DNA of 64,000 nucleotides from Bacteroidales bacterium UBA6428 (GCA_002437305.1 DJOW01000049.1:30449-94448); one strand, 5' to 3'; shown: positions 15,950 to 25,285, counted from the stretch's first letter. Notes: generated by a model not told the origin, from the letters alone. Translations and numbers: made by a program.

Positions 15950-17014
15950 ATGAAAAAAGTTTTTTACCTGCTCGCCTCTGCAGTCTTGCTGCTGGGCGCA
16001 TGCACAAAGGACGAGGAGAAGGCTGTCATCACAGTCTCCGCGAATTCACTGGATTTCGGAAGCAAGGCAGAAAGCAAGGAGTTCACACTCACGGCAAACA
16101 AGACATGGACCGTGCAGAACCCCTGTGGTTGGATCAACGTGACTCCAAACGGAGGAAATTCGGCGACAGAACAGACAGTGACCATCTCTGTGGAGGAAAA
16201 CACCGATGTTGACCGTTCCGGAGAAGTCACCTTCAACATAGGGACAGACGCTTCAGCAAAGATTTCTGTCAGCCAGGAAGGCGGAGCGATTGAATATGCC
16301 GGAGTGAAGTACCGCATCGTCAAGATGAAGGACGGGCGCACCTGGATGGCCGAGAACCTGCGTTATGTTCCGGATGGGAAGAAACCGTCGTCCGACCCTG
16401 CCGACGGGAATGGTGTCTGGAATCCGGTCGGAGATGATGGCGAACCTACCGCCGATGCCGCCGCGATCGCTGAAAAGGGCTACCTCTATGACTACCCTAC
16501 CGCCCTCAAAGCCGAGGTGACAAAGGACAACTTCAAGACATTCGAAGGCGCGCAGGGCATTTGCCCTGACGGGTGGCACATCCCTACAAGAGCGGAAATG
16601 GTGGCTCTGTGCGGCTATTCCAACAAGGGAGTAGGTGAAGATGGACCTCTGGTGGACAAGAGCGCCGCCTACTATGACGAAGGCTACAACGGAGCCAAGA
16701 TCACAGCGCTTGACGCTGATGGATTCGGTTGGGCTTTCACTGGCATGATCAACAGGACAACTCCGACAGCAAAAGGAAAGTACACCGCGGCCATGACTTC
16801 AGAGTCCAACTGTTCAGTCGAGACGTACAGAGGCAAGCCTGCCATGTCGTATCTGCTTGGTTCCACTGGAAACACAGTCAACGAAAAAAACGGGAATATC
16901 CAGTTCTTCGGAATCATGTCAACCTTCACAAAGGTTTATATGGAGGGCAGGGCGACAGTTGGTTTCACAAATTATTTTGGAGGTCACTCTCTTCGTTGCG
17001 TCAAGAACCAATGA
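15950..17014 (+). CDS. BACON/FISUMP-domain lipoprotein
   Basis: The 354-residue product starts with a lipobox (LLLGAC, Cys18). Residues about 25-110 form a BACON-type Ig-like domain (SANSLDFGSKAESKEFTLTA, then WINVTPNGG), and the rest is a FISUMP domain (GRTWMAENLRY, GICPDGWHIPTRAEM, final HSLRCVKN). BACON domains are associated with surface glycan or mucin binding, and FISUMP domains occur in surface lipoproteins. It follows the DUF6850 gene by 20 bases and is the last gene of the operon, with a terminator behind it. Probably surface-exposed. Confidence 0.85.
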   Translation: MKKVFYLLASAVLLLGACTKDEEKAVITVSANSLDFGSKAESKEFTLTANKTWTVQNPCGWINVTPNGGNSATEQTVTISVEENTDVDRSGEVTFNIGTDASAKISVSQEGGAIEYAGVKYRIVKMKDGRTWMAENLRYVPDGKKPSSDPADGNGVWNPVGDDGEPTADAAAIAEKGYLYDYPTALKAEVTKDNFKTFEGAQGICPDGWHIPTRAEMVALCGYSNKGVGEDGPLVDKSAAYYDEGYNGAKITALDADGFGWAFTGMINRTTPTAKGKYTAAMTSESNCSVETYRGKPAMSYLLGSTGNTVNEKNGNIQFFGIMSTFTKVYMEGRATVGFTNYFGGHSLRCVKNQ

Positions 17015-17029
17015 CCAAGAACAGGCGAC

Positions 17030-17048
17030 AGCCCGAATTCAACGGGCT
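17030..17048 (+). terminator. Terminator of the outer-membrane operon
   Basis: A 6-bp stem AGCCCG/CGGGCT with a seven-base loop is followed by TTCGTCTTCT. It lies 16 bases after the FISUMP stop codon. The T-tract is interrupted, so termination is only likely. Confidence 0.5.
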
Positions 17049-17102
17049 TTCGTCTTCTATCCACCGTCTTATTCCACAGACATGAGAAAATCAGTGTCCG
17101 AT

Positions 17103-17175
17103 GGAGGGGAGGTTCTGGCGGCCTACGCGCCTCGCGCGCCCTTTCCGGGTGAATGGCCGCCAGAACCTCCCCTCC
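17103..17175. repeat. Long GC-rich inverted repeat (21-bp perfect arms)
   Basis: The arms at 17103-17123 and 17155-17175 are perfect complements of 21 bases, enclosing 31 bases. The left arm begins GGAGGGGAGGTTCTGG. There is no T-tract, so it is not a usual terminator. A related word (GGAGGGGAGGT then CTCTGG) occurs on the minus strand near 25970-25990 inside a gene, which suggests a dispersed repeat family. The interval 17049-17240 holds nothing else but a short GCTCCC/GGGAGC hairpin near 17192. Confidence 0.75.
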
Positions 17176-17239
17176 TTTGAATCACAATGGCAGCTCCCTC
17201 GGGGAGCGGGTCGCGGGTTCAAGCCGGAAACTGTATAAA

Positions 17240-17266
17240 AAAAGCCATCCTGTACGGATGGCTTTT
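17240..17266 (-). terminator. Terminator behind tRNA-Gly
   Basis: An 11-bp stem (AAAAGCCATCC with its complement, loop of five) is followed on the minus strand by TTTTTTTATA. It begins only two bases after the tRNA 3' end. Confidence 0.85.
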
Positions 17267-17268
17267 GG

Positions 17269-17341
<73 letters not shown>

Positions 17342-17445
17342 AAACTTATTGCCCTTAGCTTTGCCTTGGGATTACAAAGTTAGTGCTTTTTTCTTTTTCC
17401 GCAAACTTTTTTGGTAAAAATTTAAAAAAAGTTTGCGGAAAAGCT

Positions 17446-18480
17446 TTAGACCTCTATCGAAGTCTTGAACTCGGACAGAAAACGGAGGTCATTCTCAAAG
17501 TAGTGGCGAAGATCGTTGACCTGCCACTTAAGCATCGCGATTCGCTCAAGACCCATTCCGAAAGCGAATCCGCTGTACTTCTTACTGTCGATCCCTGAAG
17601 CCTCAAGAACATTAGGGTCAACCATTCCGCATCCCATGATCTCCAACCAACCGGTACCCTTGCAGATGTTGCACCCCTTGCCGTGGCAGATGTTGCAGCT
17701 CACATCAATCTCGCTCGACGGCTCGGTGAACGGGAAGAATGACGGGCGCATCCTGATCCGGGTGTCCGGTCCGAACATCTCCCGGGCGAAAAGCAGAATA
17801 GCCTGCTTGAGGTCAGCGAACGTCACATCCTCGTCAATGTAAAGACCCTCGACCTGATGGAAGATGCAGTGGGCTCTCGCGGAGATCGCCTCGTTCCTGA
17901 ACACCCGCCCCGGACAGATCACACGGATCGGAAGCTTCATCGTCTCCATGGCCCGGACCTGGACGGAAGATGTGTGGGTACGCAGCAAAAGCGGATTCGG
18001 ATGTCCGGCGGACACAAAAAAAGTGTCCTGCATGTCCCTGGCAGGATGGTTCAGAGGGAAGTTCAGAGCCTCGAAAACATGGTAGTCATCCTCGATCTCC
18101 GGACCTTCCGCCACATCATAGCCGAATTTCCTGAATATGTCCACTATCTCCTGACGTACGATCGACACCGGATGCCTCGAACCAAGATCAAATGGAATTC
18201 CAGGCATTGACAGATCCTCCTTCGGGCCTTCGGACGCACCCTCAGATGCGGTTTGCTCCTTCAGTTCATCGATCCTGGCCTGCGCCGCCTGCTTTAGCTC
18301 ATTTATCTTACGACCGAACTCTTTCTTAAGCTCAGGACCATAAGTTCTGAACTCATCAAAAAGCTTGGTGATCTCTCCTTTCTTACCAAGAAGCCTGACA
18401 CGAGCCTCCTCGACCTCCTTGGAGCTCTTGCAATTCAGCTCACGCACGGCCGCGAGCAACTGTTCTATTCGTTCTTTCAT
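17446..18480 (-). CDS. pheS: Phenylalanine-tRNA ligase alpha subunit
   Basis: PheS is the catalytic subunit of the heterotetrameric synthetase that charges tRNA-Phe. The 344-residue product has an N-terminal coiled coil (residues 1-90), motif 2 (RVFRNEAISARAHCIFHQVEG) and motif 3 (GFAFGMGLERIAML), and a Cys-rich insertion (CNICHGKGCNICKGTGW) of the CxxC type seen in many bacterial PheS. The start is the ATG at 18480; a TTG at 18504 overlaps the predicted promoter. pheT is not adjacent, so the two subunit genes are separated, as in many Bacteroidota. Confidence 0.96.
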   Translation of the reverse strand: MKERIEQLLAAVRELNCKSSKEVEEARVRLLGKKGEITKLFDEFRTYGPELKKEFGRKINELKQAAQARIDELKEQTASEGASEGPKEDLSMPGIPFDLGSRHPVSIVRQEIVDIFRKFGYDVAEGPEIEDDYHVFEALNFPLNHPARDMQDTFFVSAGHPNPLLLRTHTSSVQVRAMETMKLPIRVICPGRVFRNEAISARAHCIFHQVEGLYIDEDVTFADLKQAILLFAREMFGPDTRIRMRPSFFPFTEPSSEIDVSCNICHGKGCNICKGTGWLEIMGCGMVDPNVLEASGIDSKKYSGFAFGMGLERIAMLKWQVNDLRHYFENDLRFLSEFKTSIEV

Positions 18481-18501
18481 GATATTCACTGAATATTCCT
18501 G

Positions 18502-18509
18502 CAAATTTA
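18502..18509 (-). promoter_or_regulatory. -7 element for pheS, overlapping the upstream stop codon
   Basis: Minus-strand TAAATTTG contains the TAA stop of the upstream gene (18509-18507) and lies 21 bases before the pheS ATG. The word may therefore be a promoter within an apparently continuous gene pair. Confidence 0.45.
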
Positions 18510-18944
18510 ATCATTTTCCTGCAGTTTGGCGGAAGACTTTTCCATCTTCGCCTTTCTTTTTTCGCGGGCTTTTTTCTCGCGGGCGGCACCGCTCTTCAAG
18601 TATTTTGACCACTGTTCGTCATTCAAGACCTTGCGGAAAGCCACGTAGATGTTCTCTGCCCACTTGTCACTGGCCTTTGTGTAGATGTCGTAGTTGGAGA
18701 CCTTGGCTGAGGACAGGCTGTTAACCTCCTCCTGCATGGCCCGGTAATCATGATTCAGGATCGAGTCCACATAAAAGACCTGCCAATCCTCAAGTTTCAA
18801 CGTCATCTCAAGTCTGTCCACCTCTTTCTGGATGAACTCGGACATCTTCTTCTCCTGCTCCTCAGGACTTGGAGGATTCTGCTGAGCCATGGCCAAATGC
18901 ATCGAAAAGACAAGAGAAACAAACGCAAGAAAAATATTTTTCAT
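18507..18944 (-). CDS. Small secreted protein of unknown function
   Basis: The 145-residue product has a clear signal peptide (MKNIFLAFVSLVFSMHLAMAQQ, cut after Ala-Met-Ala) and then a charged, helix-rich region (PSPEEQEKKMSEFIQKEVDRLE), a WQVFYVDSILNHDYRAM block and a C-terminal run of Lys, Arg and Glu (REKKAREKRKAKMEK). The layout, with a conserved DEQWSKYLK segment, resembles a group of periplasmic Bacteroidales proteins without assigned function, somewhat like the helical Spy/CpxP class, but I cannot show homology. It is located just upstream of pheS, 26 bases apart. Confidence 0.75.
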   Translation of the reverse strand: MKNIFLAFVSLVFSMHLAMAQQNPPSPEEQEKKMSEFIQKEVDRLEMTLKLEDWQVFYVDSILNHDYRAMQEEVNSLSSAKVSNYDIYTKASDKWAENIYVAFRKVLNDEQWSKYLKSGAAREKKAREKRKAKMEKSSAKLQEND

Positions 18945-18969
18945 ATCTTTACAATTTATTATAGGGAAA

Positions 18970-19000
18970 CAAATTTAAACAATAATTACATCAATCGCAA
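18970..19000 (-). promoter_or_regulatory. Promoter of the small secreted protein gene
   Basis: Minus-strand TTGC (19000-18997) and TAAATTTG (18977-18970) have near-consensus spacing (TTG, 20 bases, -7 box). The ATG lies 26 bases further on. Confidence 0.5.
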
Positions 19001-19001
19001 A

Positions 19002-20768
19002 ATGGCCAAGAATTCAACCATCTACGCGCTTCTGGCGGCCATCGGGATGCTTACTGTGGATTTAAGCGCCGATGCCTGCACAAACATCATCGTGACAAGA
19101 GGAGCCAGCACCGACAATTCGAACATAATCTCCTATGCCGCCGACTCACACGTCCTCTATGGAGAATTGTACTTTCACCCGGCGGCAGACTGGAAGGCCG
19201 GGTCAATGCTCGACATCGTCAACTGGGACTCTTACAAGCCAATGGGACAGATCCCTCAGGTGGCACACACCTACAAGACAGTCGGCAACATGAACGAGCA
19301 CCAGCTCATCATCGCCGAGACCACCTGGGGAGGAAGGCTTGAATTGGAGGACACAACAGCGATAATGGACTATGGGTCACTTATCTACGTCACCCTGCAA
19401 AGGGCAAGGACCGCACGGGAGGCCATAAAAGTCATCGTCGATCTGGCCAATGAGTATGGCTACGCATCCGAAGGTGAGACATTCTCGATAGCGGACAAGG
19501 ACGAAGCCTGGGTGATGGACCTGATCGGAAAGGGCTGCAAGATAAAGGACGGAAAGAATGTCAGGAAAGGATTGGTGTGGGTGGCAAGAAGGATCCCTGA
19601 CGGCTACATCTGCTCGCACGCCAACCAGGCCCGCATCCAGACATTCCCGCTGGACGATCCGGAGAACTGCCTGTATGCTCCTGATGTGATCTCGTTCGCC
19701 AGAGAGATGGGCTACTTTGAGGGAAAAGACGAGGACTTCGATTTCAGCGCAGCCTACTGCCCCGCAGATTTCGGCACCGTAAGGGGCTGCGACGCAAGGG
19801 CTTGGAGTGCTTTCAACATCCTTTGCGACGGTCAGTTCACCTACGAGAAGGACGGAAGGACCATCACCGAGCCAGCCTCCGCCTACCACGACTACATCAC
19901 AGGCAAGAATCTGAGCCACAGGATGCCCCTGTTCGTGAGACCGGCCGGAAAGATTTCGGTCAAAAACGTCGCTGACGCGATGAGGGACCATTTCGAGGGC
20001 ACTCCCCTGGACATGACCACCGACATAGGAGCCGGAGGAAACGCACTTCCTTACAGATGGAGGCCGATGGGGTTCGAGCATAACGGTTGGAAATACGTCA
20101 ATGAAAGAGCGATAGCAACCCAGCAGACCGGATTTTGGTTCGTGGGCCAGTCCAGGCATGACCTTCCCGACCTTGTCGGAGGGGTCCTCTGGTTCGGAAC
20201 AGATGACGCGGCGACATCCTACGTCACTCCTGTCTACACCTGCACGGACAAGATTCCGGAATGCTTCAGGGTCGGGAACGGAAACATGCTGGAGTACTCC
20301 CCCACCGCGTCCTTCTGGATCAACAACCGTGTCGCAAACGCCTGCTACAAGGCCTATAACATAATGGCTCCGACAGTCAAGGAGGCCATTGACAACTTCG
20401 AGAACGACCAGATGGGCTCAAAACTCGCCGAGATGGACCGCAAGGCCCTTGAAGCCTACAACGCCATCCTTCCGAAGGCCGAGAAGAAAGGCATCGACAG
20501 CAAGGACTGGTTCGCCTCAGTCAGGAAGATGCTCACCGGATATTCAGTAAGCACCGCGCAGAAGCAGTTCGAGAATTGGGTCGCCCTTGAGGAACTGCTT
20601 CTTGTGAAGTTCATCGACGGCAACGTCAAGGCACAGAACGAAGACGGCTCATTCAAGCACACCAAATGGCATGAAGGCACTCCGGACGGGCTCACTCAGC
20701 CAGGCTACACGGAGAAATGGAAAGAAGCCGTAGTCAAAGACCACGGTGATGTCATCAGAGAAAGATAA
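19002..20768 (+). CDS. C69 family dipeptidase
   Basis: A 588-residue member of peptidase family C69 (formerly U34), N-terminal nucleophile hydrolases that cleave dipeptides. After a short hydrophobic leader (LLAAIGMLTVDLSA) comes DACTNIIVTRGASTD. Cys26 is the expected nucleophile exposed by processing. SYAADSH and AETTWGGR are further family blocks. The protein is probably periplasmic. It is 11 bases upstream of an S46 dipeptidyl-peptidase and probably co-transcribed. The pair fits stepwise breakdown of peptides: S46 releases dipeptides from oligopeptides and C69 splits dipeptides. The start at 19002 gives the leader without unrelated upstream residues. Confidence 0.9.
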   Translation: MAKNSTIYALLAAIGMLTVDLSADACTNIIVTRGASTDNSNIISYAADSHVLYGELYFHPAADWKAGSMLDIVNWDSYKPMGQIPQVAHTYKTVGNMNEHQLIIAETTWGGRLELEDTTAIMDYGSLIYVTLQRARTAREAIKVIVDLANEYGYASEGETFSIADKDEAWVMDLIGKGCKIKDGKNVRKGLVWVARRIPDGYICSHANQARIQTFPLDDPENCLYAPDVISFAREMGYFEGKDEDFDFSAAYCPADFGTVRGCDARAWSAFNILCDGQFTYEKDGRTITEPASAYHDYITGKNLSHRMPLFVRPAGKISVKNVADAMRDHFEGTPLDMTTDIGAGGNALPYRWRPMGFEHNGWKYVNERAIATQQTGFWFVGQSRHDLPDLVGGVLWFGTDDAATSYVTPVYTCTDKIPECFRVGNGNMLEYSPTASFWINNRVANACYKAYNIMAPTVKEAIDNFENDQMGSKLAEMDRKALEAYNAILPKAEKKGIDSKDWFASVRKMLTGYSVSTAQKQFENWVALEELLLVKFIDGNVKAQNEDGSFKHTKWHEGTPDGLTQPGYTEKWKEAVVKDHGDVIRER

Positions 20769-20779
20769 TCACTCCGTAG

Positions 20780-22867
20780 ATGAATGCAAGGAAGTTTTTT
20801 ATAGCGGCCGCGGCGCTGATAATCAGCGCCACAGCCTTCGCCGATGAAGGCATGTGGATGATCCAGGACATCAACGAGGCACTGGAGAAAAAGATGAAGG
20901 CTCGCGGGCTAAAGCTGGAGGCAAACGAAATTTACAATGCTGAAGCTCCCGGGACATCGGTCTCAGACGCGGTTGTGTCCATCGGATTCTACTGCACCGG
21001 CAGTGTCATTTCCGACAAGGGGCTGATCATCACCAACCACCATTGCGCCTATTCAAACATCGCGAGACTCAGCACCCCGGAGCACAATTACCTCGAGGAT
21101 GGATTCTGGGCGATGACAAACGAACAGGAGATCCCGCTTGAGGGGGAGAAGGTATATTTCCTGAAAAAGGTCTTCGATGTCACCGAGGAGGTGAAAGGGC
21201 TGGTCAAGGAGCTCAGAGCCGCCGGGAAACCTTCCGGAGGACGAAAGATCAGCGCGGCGATGGAGGAAAGGTACAGCAAGGCCACCGGATTGGAGTGCAT
21301 TCTAAGCAGCATGTGGGCGGGGGAGAAATACTACATGTCCGTCTACAAAGTTTACACCGACCTCAGGCTGGTGGCCGCCCCGCCTCTCAGCATAGGCTAC
21401 TTTGGCGGCAGCAAGGACAATTGGACATGGCCAAGACATAACTGCGACTTCGCAATTTACAGAATTTACGAAGACGGCGTTCCGGTCACAAAGGAGAGAA
21501 GCCTTACCGTGTCTCTTTCCGGTTGCAGCCAAGGATCATTCGCCATGGTCATCGGCTATCCAGGGAAAACCGACCGGTACGCGTCATCAGCGGAGATTGA
21601 CTTTCAGGAGAGAGTCAGCCTTCCCGTCTCCAACAGAATCCGGGGAGAGCAAATGGCGGTCATTGACAAATGGATGAACAAAGATCCTAAAATCCGGATG
21701 AAATACTCCGACTGGTTCTTTTCCTTGAGCAACGCACAGGAAAACAACGTCGGCATGGTTGACTGCTTCAAACGTTTCTGGGTCAAAGATGAGAAACTAA
21801 CCCAGGAAAAAGACCTCCAAAAATGGATCGATGCGGCACCTAACCGCAGTGCGATGTGGGGGAATCTGCTTCCGGATCTCAAAAAGGCATATTCAGAAAC
21901 AGAGAATATCGAAAAGGACAAAGTCTATTTCCGCGAGACAATGTTCAGAGGCACGTTTATCAGCCGCTATCTGCTGCGGGCCGGTAATTCCTCGTCATTG
22001 GAAAAGGCAAAGGACGTGCTGCGCGAGGGTCAGAGAAAGACAGACGCGAGAGTTGAAAAAGATCTTCTGGAAACAGCATGCAAAGAATACTTCGGCCATC
22101 TTGAGATCTTCTATTTCGGAAAGTACCAGATGAAAATGCTCGACAGGTTCGGCGACAATTATGCCGCGATGGCTGAATACCTCTGGGACAAAAGCGTGAT
22201 CTCCTCCCCTTCGAAAATCGACAATGTCCAATCTTTGGATGAAATAAGGAACGACCCACTGAGGTCTTTTCTTACAGACACCCCGGTCACCGTCTTCAAC
22301 AACAGAGAAGGGCATATGGCAAAAAGGCAGCATGCAAACAGCCTTGAGAGGCAATATGTAAAAGCTCTCTATTGGATGAGACTTCACAAGGACATTCCAC
22401 AGTACCCGGACGCGAATTCCACAATGAGAATATCATATGGCACAGTCGGAGGGCTACAGCCCTACGATGGAATCTTGTACAGCTGGTACACCACACCAAA
22501 AGGGATTCTTGAAAAATACAATCCTGATGATCACGACTATGATCTTAAGGACAGGCAAAAAGAGCTTCTGGAAAAGGGGCGATGGGGGCGATGGGGCTAC
22601 TGGCTTAACGGGAAGCGCTCCATGATTGTCGATTTCATGACCGACAACGACATTACCGGAGGAAATTCCGGCAGCCCGGTACTTAACGCGAATGGCGAGC
22701 TCATCGGATTGGCCTTTGACGGCAATCTGGAATCACTCGCGAGCGACGCGTCCTACACTCAAGGCTACAACAAATGCATCAACACGGACATCCGCTACAT
22801 AATGTGGGTACTGGACAAATACGCTGGAATGAGACGCATAATCAAAGAAATGCGGTTCAGTAAATAA
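20780..22867 (+). CDS. S46 family dipeptidyl-peptidase, DPP7-like
   Basis: The 695-residue product has a signal peptide (cut near ATAFA-DEG) and the S46 catalytic elements: TNHHC (His88), WPRHNCDF (Asp near 223) and GGNSGSPV (Ser near 629). S46 enzymes are periplasmic exopeptidases that remove N-terminal dipeptides, a main feeding route in proteolytic Bacteroidales. The S1-pocket position reads FDGN (Gly near 648). In this family Gly at this site goes with DPP7-like preference for hydrophobic P1 residues and Arg with DPP11-like preference for acidic ones, so DPP7-like specificity is inferred. It forms an operon with the C69 dipeptidase and is followed by a strong terminator. Confidence 0.92.
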   Translation: MNARKFFIAAAALIISATAFADEGMWMIQDINEALEKKMKARGLKLEANEIYNAEAPGTSVSDAVVSIGFYCTGSVISDKGLIITNHHCAYSNIARLSTPEHNYLEDGFWAMTNEQEIPLEGEKVYFLKKVFDVTEEVKGLVKELRAAGKPSGGRKISAAMEERYSKATGLECILSSMWAGEKYYMSVYKVYTDLRLVAAPPLSIGYFGGSKDNWTWPRHNCDFAIYRIYEDGVPVTKERSLTVSLSGCSQGSFAMVIGYPGKTDRYASSAEIDFQERVSLPVSNRIRGEQMAVIDKWMNKDPKIRMKYSDWFFSLSNAQENNVGMVDCFKRFWVKDEKLTQEKDLQKWIDAAPNRSAMWGNLLPDLKKAYSETENIEKDKVYFRETMFRGTFISRYLLRAGNSSSLEKAKDVLREGQRKTDARVEKDLLETACKEYFGHLEIFYFGKYQMKMLDRFGDNYAAMAEYLWDKSVISSPSKIDNVQSLDEIRNDPLRSFLTDTPVTVFNNREGHMAKRQHANSLERQYVKALYWMRLHKDIPQYPDANSTMRISYGTVGGLQPYDGILYSWYTTPKGILEKYNPDDHDYDLKDRQKELLEKGRWGRWGYWLNGKRSMIVDFMTDNDITGGNSGSPVLNANGELIGLAFDGNLESLASDASYTQGYNKCINTDIRYIMWVLDKYAGMRRIIKEMRFSK

Positions 22868-22910
22868 AGAAAAAGGGAGAAGACCAACTCGGATCTTCTC
22901 CCTTTTTCTT
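22867..22910. terminator. Bidirectional terminator between S46 peptidase and clpB
   Basis: A perfect 17-bp stem (22867-22883 with 22894-22910, loop of ten) with A-rich and T-rich ends serves two convergent genes. Confidence 0.9.
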
Positions 22911-22931
22911 ACAGTTCTTAAAGCCGCATCA

Positions 22932-25127
22932 TTATTTCTTGTTGTTCAAGACAATCTGACCGCCCGCCGCGTCAACTTCGATAACAGAATCCTTGTGGAC
23001 TGTTCCCGCAAGGATGGCCTTTGCAAGTTGATTAACCAATTCTCTCTGCATCAGCCTCTTGATAGGACGGGCTCCATAAGCAGGGTCATAGCCTGTAGTA
23101 ACCATATAGTCTTCAAATGCTTTAGTGAACTCTATGGTGACACCTTCGTCTGACAACCTGTCCTGAAGCTGCCTCATCTGAATGTGAAGAATCTCACGGA
23201 TGTCATTCTGAGTCAAAGGATCGAACATGATGATCTCATCGATTCTGTTTAAGAACTCAGGCCTTACCGTTGTCTTAAGCACATCCATGACCTTCTCCTT
23301 GCATTCATCGAGCATCTCACGCCTTGTGGCGACCGCCCTCTCCTCCTCAACAGGATCGGATCCCGGCCTGCCAACAGCAGGAAGTTTGTCCATGTAACTC
23401 TGAATGATGTCCGAACCGACATTGGAAGTCATGATCAGAATCGTGTTTTTAAAGTCCACAGTACGCCCTTTGTTGTCAGTCAGACGACCATCGTCAAGAA
23501 CCTGAAGCAGAACATTGAACACATCGGGGTGAGCCTTTTCGATCTCATCGAGCAGAACAACTGAGTATGGCTTACGCCTTACAGCCTCTGTCAACTGTCC
23601 ACCCTCATCGTAGCCGACATATCCCGGAGGCGCACCGACAAGACGGCTGACAGTGTGACGCTCCTGATACTCACTCATGTCAATTCTTGTGATCATGTTC
23701 TCATCATTGAACAGGAACTCAGCGAGCGCCTTGGCAAGCTCTGTCTTGCCGACACCGGTCGTTCCCATGAAAAGGAATGAACCGATAGGCCTTTTCTCGT
23801 TGGAGAGTCCGGCACGGCTTCGACGAACAGCGTCAGCCACCGCCTGGATGGCCTGATCCTGACCTACGACCCTCTTGTGGAGCTCCTCCTCGATCCTCAA
23901 AAGCTTCTCTTTCTCGCTTTCAAGCATCTTCTGCACCGGGATGCCTGTCCATTTGGCGACGACCTCGGCGATGTCCTGAGGCGTCACAGCCTCTGTGACA
24001 ATAGGATCCTTGATCTCAGACTGTTTCTTTGTCAGCTCATCGATCTTCTTCTGGGCCTCGGCGATCTTGCCGTAGCGAAGTTCCGCAACCTTTCCATAAT
24101 CGCCTGCCCTCTCAGCCGCCTGAGACTGGATTTTGTAGTTCTCTATCTCCTGACGTGCTTCCTGAAGGCCCGCGAGAATCCCTTTCTCCTCATTCCATCT
24201 CTTCATCAAGACTTCGCGCGCATCCGTCTTCTCGGAAAGTTCCTTCTGGATCTTCTCCGACTTCAGGGACGTGCCCTCACGTTTGATAGCCTCCTTCTCA
24301 ATTTCCAACTGACGGATGTCACTGTTAAGCTCAGCGATTGGCTCAGGGACTGAGTTCATCTCCAAACGAAGCTTTGACGCAGCCTCATCCACAAGGTCTA
24401 TCGCCTTGTCAGGCAGAAATCTGTTCGTTATGTACCTATGGGACAGATTGACCGCCGCGATCAAGGCGTCATCCTCAATCTTTACCCTATGGTGATTCTC
24501 ATATTTTTCCTTCAGTCCACGCAGAATCGCGATCGACTCCGCCGGTGTAGGCTCATCGACAAGCACCATCTGGAAACGTCTCTCAAGAGCCTTGTCGGCC
24601 TCGAAATACTTCTGGTACTCATCCAGTGTAGTGGAACCTATTGTCCTCAACTCGCCTCGAGCCAAAGCAGGTTTCAGAATGTTGGACGCATCCATCGCAC
24701 CGGATGAACGTCCCGCTCCCACCAAGGTGTGGATCTCATCAATAAACAAGATGATCTCTCCTTCACTGTCAACAACTTCCTTGACAACACCCTTAAGACG
24801 TTCCTCAAACTCGCCCTGGTACTTTGCGCCCGCGATCAGCGCGCCCATGTCAAGTGAATAGACTTTCTTGCTCTTAAGGTTCTCAGGCACATCACCATCC
24901 ACAATCTTTTCAGCGATGCCTTCTGATATGGCTGTCTTACCAACACCCGGCTCGCCGACAAGAATAGGATTGTTCTTTGTCCTTCTGCTAAGAATCTGCA
25001 GAACTCTTCGGATCTCCTCGTCCCTGCCGATTACAGGGTCCAATTTACCCTGCGCGGCCTGTTCGTTGAGATTGACTGCGAACTTGGACAAAAATTCCAA
25101 TTTGTTATTGCTATTGTTGTTTTCCAT
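22932..25127 (-). CDS. clpB: ClpB-type disaggregase lacking the N-terminal domain
   Basis: ClpB threads aggregated proteins and works with DnaK. The 731-residue product has both AAA+ domains: Walker A GEPGVGKT (58-65) with LFIDEIHT, and GTTGVGKT (about 455-462) with [12 protein letters not shown], plus the central coiled coil with Glu/Lys-rich repeats between about 270 and 390. A typical ClpB has about 860 residues and starts with a two-lobed N domain of about 145 residues. Here the coding region starts at [21 protein letters not shown], just before the first AAA+ domain, and no upstream sequence encodes an N domain. The ClpP-binding loop IGF/IGL of ClpA/ClpC is not seen ([11 protein letters not shown] instead), which supports ClpB. 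Confidence 0.93.
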   Translation of the reverse strand: MENNNSNNKLEFLSKFAVNLNEQAAQGKLDPVIGRDEEIRRVLQILSRRTKNNPILVGEPGVGKTAISEGIAEKIVDGDVPENLKSKKVYSLDMGALIAGAKYQGEFEERLKGVVKEVVDSEGEIILFIDEIHTLVGAGRSSGAMDASNILKPALARGELRTIGSTTLDEYQKYFEADKALERRFQMVLVDEPTPAESIAILRGLKEKYENHHRVKIEDDALIAAVNLSHRYITNRFLPDKAIDLVDEAASKLRLEMNSVPEPIAELNSDIRQLEIEKEAIKREGTSLKSEKIQKELSEKTDAREVLMKRWNEEKGILAGLQEARQEIENYKIQSQAAERAGDYGKVAELRYGKIAEAQKKIDELTKKQSEIKDPIVTEAVTPQDIAEVVAKWTGIPVQKMLESEKEKLLRIEEELHKRVVGQDQAIQAVADAVRRSRAGLSNEKRPIGSFLFMGTTGVGKTELAKALAEFLFNDENMITRIDMSEYQERHTVSRLVGAPPGYVGYDEGGQLTEAVRRKPYSVVLLDEIEKAHPDVFNVLLQVLDDGRLTDNKGRTVDFKNTILIMTSNVGSDIIQSYMDKLPAVGRPGSDPVEEERAVATRREMLDECKEKVMDVLKTTVRPEFLNRIDEIIMFDPLTQNDIREILHIQMRQLQDRLSDEGVTIEFTKAFEDYMVTTGYDPAYGARPIKRLMQRELVNQLAKAILAGTVHKDSVIEVDAAGGQIVLNNKK

Positions 25128-25203
25128 ATATAAAATATGTTTTCTCCTTTTGAGTCTCGGAACACCGCCGCTCGCGGCCTCTGCCGTTTCACGTGACAGC
25201 CAT

Positions 25204-25239
25204 AAAAAAAAAGCCGTCCGGTCCGAAGACCAAACGGCT
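25204..25239 (-). terminator. Terminator downstream of secG with UUCG tetraloop
   Basis: On the minus strand AGCCGTTTGGTC pairs with GACCGGACGGCT around a cUUCGg loop and is followed by nine T. It ends the sigma54 activator-lptE-TPR-secG unit. Confidence 0.9.
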
Positions 25240-25285
25240 ATTTGTCAAATTATGTTCCACAGCCCCAGGGCTGACAAAATGTCAC

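Noticed and set aside
10312..17014. Polysaccharide utilisation locus
   Set aside because: No SusD homologue and no carbohydrate-active enzyme lies with the TonB receptor; the GH78-like gene is 13 kb away with its own promoter.
19377..20159. 260-codon minus-strand frame within the C69 gene
   Set aside because: Antisense of a well-supported peptidase; no homology recognised.
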